Shown: positions 45,614 through 50,625 of the stretch, piece after piece
Position numbering within the stretch: the stretch's first letter is position 1
How the letters are laid out: each line of letters starts with the position of its first letter
Assembly: GCA_013314815.1 (NCBI GenBank)
Contig: JABUEY010000010.1
Span: 1-50,625, forward strand
Direction: 5' to 3'
DNA: 50,625 nt
Origin: Syntrophobacteraceae bacterium
Lineage (GTDB): Bacteria > Desulfobacterota > Syntrophobacteria > Syntrophobacterales > Syntrophobacteraceae
Position numbers and translations under genes: made by a program
Notes under the pieces: generated by a model
The model's database searches: none
The model's input: the letters and a program-made list of their open reading frames with translations, nothing else
What the model was told of the DNA's origin: nothing

Positions 45614-46078
45614 TCAGGCGGTTTTGACGGGAATAGACTTCCGCGCGGATATCTTCTTCTTGGGCATTTCGATTTTGAGCACTCCCTGAACCAGCTCAGC
45701 CTTGACCTTGTCGGCGTCCACTTCCACGGGAAGATCGACGGTGCGCGTGAACGACCCGAAGCGCCGTTCGAAGATGTGGATGTCGGAACGCTTTTCCTCC
45801 TTTTCCATCTTCTTCTCGCCGCTGATGGTCAAACGGCGTTCATCGACCCGTATGTCGATATCGCCTGGCTGCAGACCGGGGAGTTCAACGTTCACCATGA
45901 TATCCTTATCCCCCTCGCGCACATCGATCCTGGGAAACCAGTCCCCGTTCCACCTGAGAAGCGGATCGACTGCCGACGACAGGAAGCTTGACGCGCGGTC
46001 GAAGAGATCTTCGAAGCCTTCTTTTTGTTCCGTCAATTCTTTTTTTCTGTGCCATGGAAGCAAACCGAACATAAGCAT
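45614..46078 (-). CDS. Small heat shock protein (Hsp20), first of three
   Basis: A 154-residue alpha-crystallin-type chaperone that holds unfolded proteins. The N-terminal region contains LLRWNGDWFPRIDVREGDKD. The alpha-crystallin domain (about residues 52-140) shows IMVNVELPGLQPGDIDIRVD and the C-terminal GVLKIEMPK motif. A basic tail (KKKISARKSIPVKTA) has an I-x-V-type oligomerisation element. GGGAGG precedes the two adjacent ATGs (46078 and 46072); either may be used. It is the promoter-distal gene of the Hsp20 cluster. Confidence 0.94.
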   Translation of the reverse strand: MLMFGLLPWHRKKELTEQKEGFEDLFDRASSFLSSAVDPLLRWNGDWFPRIDVREGDKDIMVNVELPGLQPGDIDIRVDERRLTISGEKKMEKEEKRSDIHIFERRFGSFTRTVDLPVEVDADKVKAELVQGVLKIEMPKKKISARKSIPVKTA

Positions 46079-46146
46079 TCACCTCCCATACAGTTTTTCG
46101 GCCGGGACCGGCGTGCTATTCCGCAGCCCGGCCCCTACGATCCCTC

Positions 46147-46542
46147 TTAAGTTCTGACCGTGATCTTGCGTGGTCTTGCTGCTTCCGCCTTGGGAAGAAC
46201 GACTTTGAGTACTCCGTCTTTCATGGTGGCCTCGATCTTCGAACGGTCGATGGCGTCTGACAGCGTAAACTGCCTGTAATAGTCTCCGACAGAGTACTCC
46301 TGGAGCAAAACGCTGCCTTCTGATTCCTGGGTCGCGGCGGTGCCCCTGATGGTGAGCTGATCGTTGTCGAGGTCGATGTCGAGGCTGTCCGCCGAAACTC
46401 CCGGCATATCCGCCACTACGGTCAACGCGGATTCAGATTCGTAGATATCCACGGCGGGAACAAACACCGGCACATCCCGCGTGCTTTCCGCTTTCGTCTG
46501 AAGCTCCTTTTTTTCCTGCAACTGCAGATCCTTGTCTTCCAT
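46147..46542 (-). CDS. Small heat shock protein (Hsp20), second of three
   Basis: A 131-residue alpha-crystallin-type chaperone with a short N-terminal arm rich in Lys and Glu (MEDKDLQLQEKKELQTKAES). The core domain has VPAVDIYESESALTVVADMP and SLDIDLDNDQLTIRG. The C-terminal motif is GVLKVVLPKAEAARPRKITV. GGGAGG lies before the ATG at 46542; a longer frame is excluded because it would run into the next gene. It diverges clearly in sequence from its two neighbours, so the three are old paralogues rather than recent duplicates. Confidence 0.94.
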   Translation of the reverse strand: MEDKDLQLQEKKELQTKAESTRDVPVFVPAVDIYESESALTVVADMPGVSADSLDIDLDNDQLTIRGTAATQESEGSVLLQEYSVGDYYRQFTLSDAIDRSKIEATMKDGVLKVVLPKAEAARPRKITVRT

Positions 46543-46592
46543 ATTGCACCTCCCGTTACAAAGAATTTCATCGCCGCATTCAGGGACCGCTG

Positions 46593-47048
46593 TTAATCGG
46601 CCTTTATGGAGATCTTTCTGGGCTTTGCATGTTCCGCCTTGGGAAGAACGAGTTTCAGCACCCCGTTCTTGCACTCGGCTTCGACTCCTTCGGCATTCAC
46701 CTCGTAGGGCAGTGTCATGGCCTTCTGAAATTTCCCCGCCATGCGTTCCCTGCGGTGATAGCTTACATTCTCGGCCACGTCAGGCTTGCGTTCTCCTCGA
46801 AGAGTCAGCGTTTTCCCCACAACGGAAATATCGAGGTCTTCCGCCTTGATCCCGGGCAGTTCCGCCGTAACCGTGATTCTGTCGGCATCTTCGGTCACAT
46901 TGAGTGCTGGGAAGACTCCCGATGCCGCCACCCCTGGGCCTCTACCCATGATCTGCGAAAACAGACGGTCCATTTCCCTCTGTACGCGGGCGAGTTCCTG
47001 GAACGGATTCGGAAAACCGAATGGATTTCTGTAACGGATAACAGCCAT
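46593..47048 (-). CDS. Small heat shock protein (Hsp20), third of three
   Basis: A 151-residue class A-type Hsp20. The N-terminus MAVIRYRNPFGFPNPFQELA with REMDRLF is typical of bacterial Hsp18-like proteins. The alpha-crystallin core has ITVTAELPGIKAEDLDISVV and RRERMAGKFQKAMTLPYEVN. The C-terminal motif is GVLKLVLPKAEHAKPRKISI. AAGGAGG lies seven bases before the ATG. It is the promoter-proximal gene of the cluster. Its upstream region is AT-rich but contains no CIRCE element, and I could not identify a heat-shock sigma promoter with confidence. Confidence 0.95.
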   Translation of the reverse strand: MAVIRYRNPFGFPNPFQELARVQREMDRLFSQIMGRGPGVAASGVFPALNVTEDADRITVTAELPGIKAEDLDISVVGKTLTLRGERKPDVAENVSYHRRERMAGKFQKAMTLPYEVNAEGVEAECKNGVLKLVLPKAEHAKPRKISIKAD

Positions 47049-47257
47049 GGTCAAATCCTCCTTTCCTGTTAAGTATACTGTATTTTTCAGTTTCTCGATC
47101 CATCAAGCCTGAAGCTAAGATCCTCCGCTCAACATGTCAATACACGTCAAAAAAAATTTTCGTGTAATTGCATTTTGGGAAAGATATGCTAATAATAAAA
47201 GACAAAAGGAGAACGGTTTTGCTTCGGTAGCCGGGTGTACAAGTGGAGAGAAAAACC

Positions 47258-47893
47258 ATGGAAGGAAGAATAAACGATGCGGGCAGGGAGTCGCCGGCTT
47301 CCGGATACGAATCGCCCGTGGAGCACCTGGACAATGTCCAGATCCGGAGACTTACCGAGGCGTTCGATGCATGGCATGATGCGGCTCCCAGCCTTTATCT
47401 TCGAAAGGTGAGGGGAAGGTACCGCCTGGCCTATCTCTTTATGCGTTTTACGGGGGCGCGGATCGGGGAGATCCTGAGGGTTGACGATACCTGCGACATC
47501 GATTATCAGCGGGGGGAGATCAGGATTGTACTTCCTGTGCGTCCGCCGTCGCGAACAGTTCACAGAACCATTCCGCTCCCCGTTGCGGCGGTATCCAGCG
47601 TCCAGCAGTACCTGCAAGAGTTTCCGAACATGCGCGGGAGAGTCTTTTCCCTCGACCAGGGGAATTTCAGAAGGGAATTCTATAGAAGGGCAGCAGAGGC
47701 GGATATCCCGAGAAAGCTTTCGCACCCGCACATCCTGAGACATACCCGGGCCGTCGAGATGCTTCGGGCGGGGGTTCCCCTCACCACGGTCCAGGTACTG
47801 CTCGGCCACTCGCTGACCAGCACAACGGCGATCTATCTGCAGCGGTCGGACGACGCGGCCAAGAGAATCCTGGAAGAAAGAGGATTGTTGTGA
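47258..47893 (+). CDS. Tyrosine recombinase, catalytic domain only
   Basis: A 211-residue site-specific recombinase/integrase-family protein. Catalytic residues are visible: the first Arg in FTGARIGEIL, His and Arg in HILRHTRAVEML, His in LLGHSLTSTTA, and the nucleophilic Tyr in TAIYLQ. The usual beta-hairpin Lys is not obvious (RPPSRTVHRT). The N-terminal SAM-like core-binding domain of phage integrases is absent, leaving about 45 residues before the catalytic domain. The ATG at 47258, after GGAGAG, is preferred to an upstream GTG. No attachment sites or phage genes are seen nearby, so it may act on chromosomal sites or as a DNA-binding regulator. Confidence 0.85.
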   Translation: MEGRINDAGRESPASGYESPVEHLDNVQIRRLTEAFDAWHDAAPSLYLRKVRGRYRLAYLFMRFTGARIGEILRVDDTCDIDYQRGEIRIVLPVRPPSRTVHRTIPLPVAAVSSVQQYLQEFPNMRGRVFSLDQGNFRREFYRRAAEADIPRKLSHPHILRHTRAVEMLRAGVPLTTVQVLLGHSLTSTTAIYLQRSDDAAKRILEERGLL

Positions 47894-47959
47894 AAAGGCG
47901 CCGGTATCGACTGCAGGACAACTGTGTCATGGACTCGAGGGCTGGGGGGAGGAGGAAAC

Positions 47960-50386
47960 ATGAGCCTGTACGTTTGTGTTCACGGACACTTTTATCAGCC
48001 GCCACGTGAAAATCCCTGGCTCGAGGAAGTCGAACTTCAGGAATCGGCCTATCCCTATCACGACTGGAACGACCGCATCACCGCCGAATGCTACGCTCCG
48101 AACACGGCGTCACGCATATTCGATTCGGAGAAGCGCATCATCGATATTGTCAACAATTATTCGAGGATGAGTTTCAACTTCGGCCCGTCCCTTCTTTCGT
48201 GGATGGAAAGGCACCGCCCCGACGTATATGAAGCCTTGTTGGAAGCGGACCGGATCGGTCGGGAGCGTTTTTCGGGGCATGGAGGCGCGGTGGCCCAGGT
48301 GTACAACCACATGATCATGCCCCTTGCCAACCGGCGCGACAAGGCTACCCAGGTGATCTGGGGCATAAGGGACTTTTCGAAAAGATTCGGCCGCCCGCCC
48401 GAGGGGATGTGGCTTCCCGAGACGGCCGTGGACATCCCGAGTCTCGAAGTCCTGGCGCAGCAGGGGGTATCCTTCACGATCCTGGCGCCTCATCAGGCCG
48501 CAAGAACCCGGCCGCTCGGGGGGAAGGAGTGGCGTGAAGTCCAGGGAGGCCACGTCGACCCCACCATGCCCTATGTCTGCTTTCTCCCATCGGGGCGCAG
48601 CATCAAGCTGTTCTTCTACGATGGCCCCATTTCCAGGGATGTCGCCTTCGGGGGACTGCTGGCCAATGGTGAAGCTTTCGCAGCCCGGCTCATGGGAGCG
48701 TTTTCCGATGATCGAGCATGGCCTCAACTGGTGCATGTCGCCACGGACGGCGAAACGTACGGGCATCATCACCCCATGGGGGACATGGCCCTCGCCTACT
48801 GCCTGGAACTAGTGGAGAAGAACCACCCTGCTGCAATCACGATCTACTCGGAATTCCTCGAGAAACATCCGCCGACTCACGAGGTGCAGATCGTCGAAAA
48901 GAGTTCGTGGAGCTGCATTCACGGCATCGAAAGGTGGCGCGAAAACTGTGGATGCAGCAGCGGCATGCATTCGGGGTGGAGCCAGGGTTGGAGGAGGCCT
49001 CTGCGGGAGGCCATGAACAGGCTTGCGGACCGGCTTGCACCTTTCTTTGAGCACGAGGCGGCGGGGTTTTTGAGGGATCCCTGGGAAGCGAGAGATAACT
49101 ACATCGACGTCATACTGGATCGATCGAGAGAAAACGTGGAGGACTTTCTTGCCCGGCATGCCGTGAGGGATCTTCTCCACGAGGAGAAAAGCCGGGTGTT
49201 GATGCTCCTCGAGATGCAGCGGCATGCGATGCTGGCCTTTACCAGTTGCGGCTGGTTCTTCGATGAAATTTCGGGGATCGAGACGACGCAGGTGATGCGG
49301 TATGCGGCCAGGGCCATGCAGCTTGCCGAGAAGGTATGGGGCGTTCACCTGGAAGACTATTTCAAGGAGGAACTGGAAGAGGCTCGAAGCAACGTCCCGG
49401 AATTCTTCAATGGTGCCCGGGTCTACGAAATGTTCGTGAAACCCGCCGGTGTGGATCTCATGAGGGTCGGGGCTCACCTGGCCACCGCTTCGATCTTTCA
49501 CAATGAACGAGATTCCTCGAGAATCTTCTGCTACACGGCCGAGAGTGAATTCCACGAAAAGCTGGATGCGGAGTCTTCCACGTTGAGCGTCGGGAAGGCG
49601 AAGATCTTTTCGGACATCACGTGGGAAGAAAGCACCATAAGCTTTGCGACGGTGTACCAGGGAGGGTTTGACGTAACGAGCGGGATCAGGGAATCGATGG
49701 ATCCGCGGGTTTTCGACAGGATGCTCGACGACGTAAAGGGTGCTTTCAGAAAAGGAGGCCCGTTCGATGCGCTGGGGACCATCGACAGGCACTTCGGAGG
49801 CCATCCCTACACCTTCTGGCACCTGTTCAAGGATGAGCAGCAAAGAATAGTAAACGGCATACTCGATGCGGAAATGACCGAGATCGAAGCCTCGTTCAGG
49901 CAGATCGTGGAACGGAACGTGAAAGTGATTGCCTTTCTCAACGAGATCCAGATGCCGGTACCCAAGGCCCTGGCTGTGGCGACCGAATTCATCGTCAATG
50001 CGGATCTGCGCAAGGCCCTTGACAGCGATGTTCCGGACGTGGGGCGGCTGGAGACCCTGGTGAACGAATCCGGATCCTGGGGAGTCAAGCTGAATGTTTC
50101 GGAACTTTCGTTCGCGGCAAGCGGACGCATGAGTGATCTCACAGCGCGCATCTGTGGCAACCCAAAAGACGTTGAACTCATGACGCTTCTCGATCGCCTC
50201 TTCATCCTCCTCAAGCGCCTGAATGTCGAACCCAGGCTGTGGAAGATGCAAAACATCTATTTTGCCCTTTCCAGGGAAATGTATCCCGATTTTCTTGAAA
50301 AAGCCGCCAGGGGAGACGCCTTCGCAGAAAGATGGAGTTCAGCATTCCAGGTTCTGGGAGGCCATCTCCGAATCAGGACGGTATGA
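47960..50386 (+). CDS. Glycoside hydrolase family 57 protein with DUF3536
   Basis: An 808-residue GH57 protein acting on alpha-glucans. GH57 motifs are seen in order: HGHFYQPPREN (region 1), GHGGAVAQVYNHMIMP, GMWLPETAVD with the probable nucleophile Glu, FFYDGPISRDVAF, and HVATDGETYGHHHPMGDMAL with the probable acid/base Asp. The C-terminal part of about 500 residues corresponds to the DUF3536 region. Activity may be amylase, branching enzyme or glucanotransferase-like; this cannot be decided here. GGAGGAGG lies before the ATG at 47960. Its stop codon overlaps the ATG of a short frame that is cut by an insertion element. Confidence 0.92.
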   Translation: MSLYVCVHGHFYQPPRENPWLEEVELQESAYPYHDWNDRITAECYAPNTASRIFDSEKRIIDIVNNYSRMSFNFGPSLLSWMERHRPDVYEALLEADRIGRERFSGHGGAVAQVYNHMIMPLANRRDKATQVIWGIRDFSKRFGRPPEGMWLPETAVDIPSLEVLAQQGVSFTILAPHQAARTRPLGGKEWREVQGGHVDPTMPYVCFLPSGRSIKLFFYDGPISRDVAFGGLLANGEAFAARLMGAFSDDRAWPQLVHVATDGETYGHHHPMGDMALAYCLELVEKNHPAAITIYSEFLEKHPPTHEVQIVEKSSWSCIHGIERWRENCGCSSGMHSGWSQGWRRPLREAMNRLADRLAPFFEHEAAGFLRDPWEARDNYIDVILDRSRENVEDFLARHAVRDLLHEEKSRVLMLLEMQRHAMLAFTSCGWFFDEISGIETTQVMRYAARAMQLAEKVWGVHLEDYFKEELEEARSNVPEFFNGARVYEMFVKPAGVDLMRVGAHLATASIFHNERDSSRIFCYTAESEFHEKLDAESSTLSVGKAKIFSDITWEESTISFATVYQGGFDVTSGIRESMDPRVFDRMLDDVKGAFRKGGPFDALGTIDRHFGGHPYTFWHLFKDEQQRIVNGILDAEMTEIEASFRQIVERNVKVIAFLNEIQMPVPKALAVATEFIVNADLRKALDSDVPDVGRLETLVNESGSWGVKLNVSELSFAASGRMSDLTARICGNPKDVELMTLLDRLFILLKRLNVEPRLWKMQNIYFALSREMYPDFLEKAARGDAFAERWSSAFQVLGGHLRIRTV

Positions 50387-50532
50387 ATCTCTACATCCAC
50401 CCGGCTTTTGCCTGCGAAAGAAGGTTTATCGGAATGCCGGGGAACCTTATGCGGTTACCATTCCTCGGAGACACGAATCCATTCCCGAATTGGAAAACTA
50501 TAATGTGCCCCGAAAACTGGACAGCTCAATAA
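50383..50532 (+). pseudogene. Possible 5' fragment of a gene cut by the insertion element
   Basis: An ATG overlaps the GH57 stop codon in the ATGA arrangement typical of coupled genes. It opens a frame of about 40 residues (beginning MNLYIHPAFACERRF) before the proposed insertion-element end at 50504, and ends inside that element. No family is recognised and coding bias is moderate. The junction suggests a gene that was interrupted by insertion, but chance cannot be excluded. Confidence 0.35.
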
Positions 50533-50625
50533 GGTGGCAACGCGATCCTGGCCCATGGTAGGAATGGAGCCAAGGAGGATTGCAGATGAACGGTCCACGG
50601 AAGCGATTCAGCGGCGAGCTCAAAA
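50504..50625 (+). mobile_element. Left end of a probable IS3-like insertion sequence (cut by window edge)
   Basis: TGTGCCCCGAAAACTGGACA resembles the terminal inverted repeat of IS3-family elements, starting TG. About 60 bases later a strong ribosome binding site and a transposase-like start codon follow. The right end lies outside the window, so the matching inverted repeat and any target duplication cannot be checked. Confidence 0.6.
50586..50625 (+). CDS. IS transposase OrfA-like protein, N-terminus only
   Basis: The first 13 codons are present (MNGPRKRFSGELK). Basic residues with F-S-G-E-[FL]-K are typical of the start of the helix-turn-helix OrfA of IS3-type transposases. AAGGAGG lies seven bases before the ATG. 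The rest is beyond the window. Confidence 0.6.
   Translation, partial: MNGPRKRFSGELK

Overview
The window is a GC-rich bacterial chromosome segment with dense gene packing on both strands. The gene content best fits a Desulfobacterota (deltaproteobacterial) anaerobe, perhaps Syntrophobacteraceae-like. The pointers are a complete Tad pilus locus next to a sigma54-type two-component system, a TRAP transporter with a TatT-type T-component, thiolase/DUF35 and acyl-CoA dehydrogenase genes, CIRCE-controlled groESL, a cluster of Hsp20 genes and a GH57/DUF3536 glycosidase. The taxonomic placement is inference; no rRNA or other marker is present.

Layout. 0.5-5 kb: dinG helicase and a class A penicillin-binding protein, both minus. 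5.6-9.8 kb: an MDR dehydrogenase, an acyl-CoA dehydrogenase and the two membrane subunits (M, Q) of a TRAP transporter. 10-16 kb: an orphan histidine kinase, a Sel1-repeat protein, a roughly 1 kb non-coding stretch, and a histidine kinase/NtrC-type regulator pair. 16.5-28.8 kb: a Tad (type IVb pilus) locus in the order flp, tadV/cpaA, cpaB, cpaC, an unknown secreted protein, tadE, tadG, cpaE/tadZ, tadA, tadB, tadC, tadD. A good -24/-12 promoter with an upstream palindrome precedes flp, so the neighbouring kinase/regulator pair probably controls the pilus. 29-31.8 kb: a minus-strand trio (PAP2_3-like membrane protein, Tat-exported DUF362 protein, squalene-cyclase-like repeat protein) of unknown function. 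32.4-33.5 kb: a second TadG-like protein.

33.5-35.4 kb: the P and T components of a TRAP system. They lie on the same strand as Q-M at 8-9.8 kb and in an order that would give T-P-Q-M if the intervening 23.6 kb were absent. 35.7-41.2 kb: a Cys/Met-metabolism PLP enzyme, a cobalamin adenosyltransferase, a DUF35 protein with its probable thiolase partner (whose nucleophilic Cys position is Gly), and an MBL-fold hydrolase. 41.4-47 kb: a protein-quality-control block with groEL/groES (perfect CIRCE), a DUF3419 methyltransferase-like protein, a J-domain protein and three Hsp20 proteins. 47.2-50.6 kb: a catalytic-domain-only tyrosine recombinase, a GH57/DUF3536 protein, and the left end of a probable IS3-like element cut by the window edge.

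A family of related intergenic repeats (about 120 to 460 bp) recurs at least six times. Each copy has a conserved head, a variable middle and a palindromic GCGGGAATCCAG-type tail. It separates genes that would otherwise be adjacent, notably tadG/cpaE and the thiolase/DUF35 pair. No tRNA, rRNA or CRISPR array was seen.
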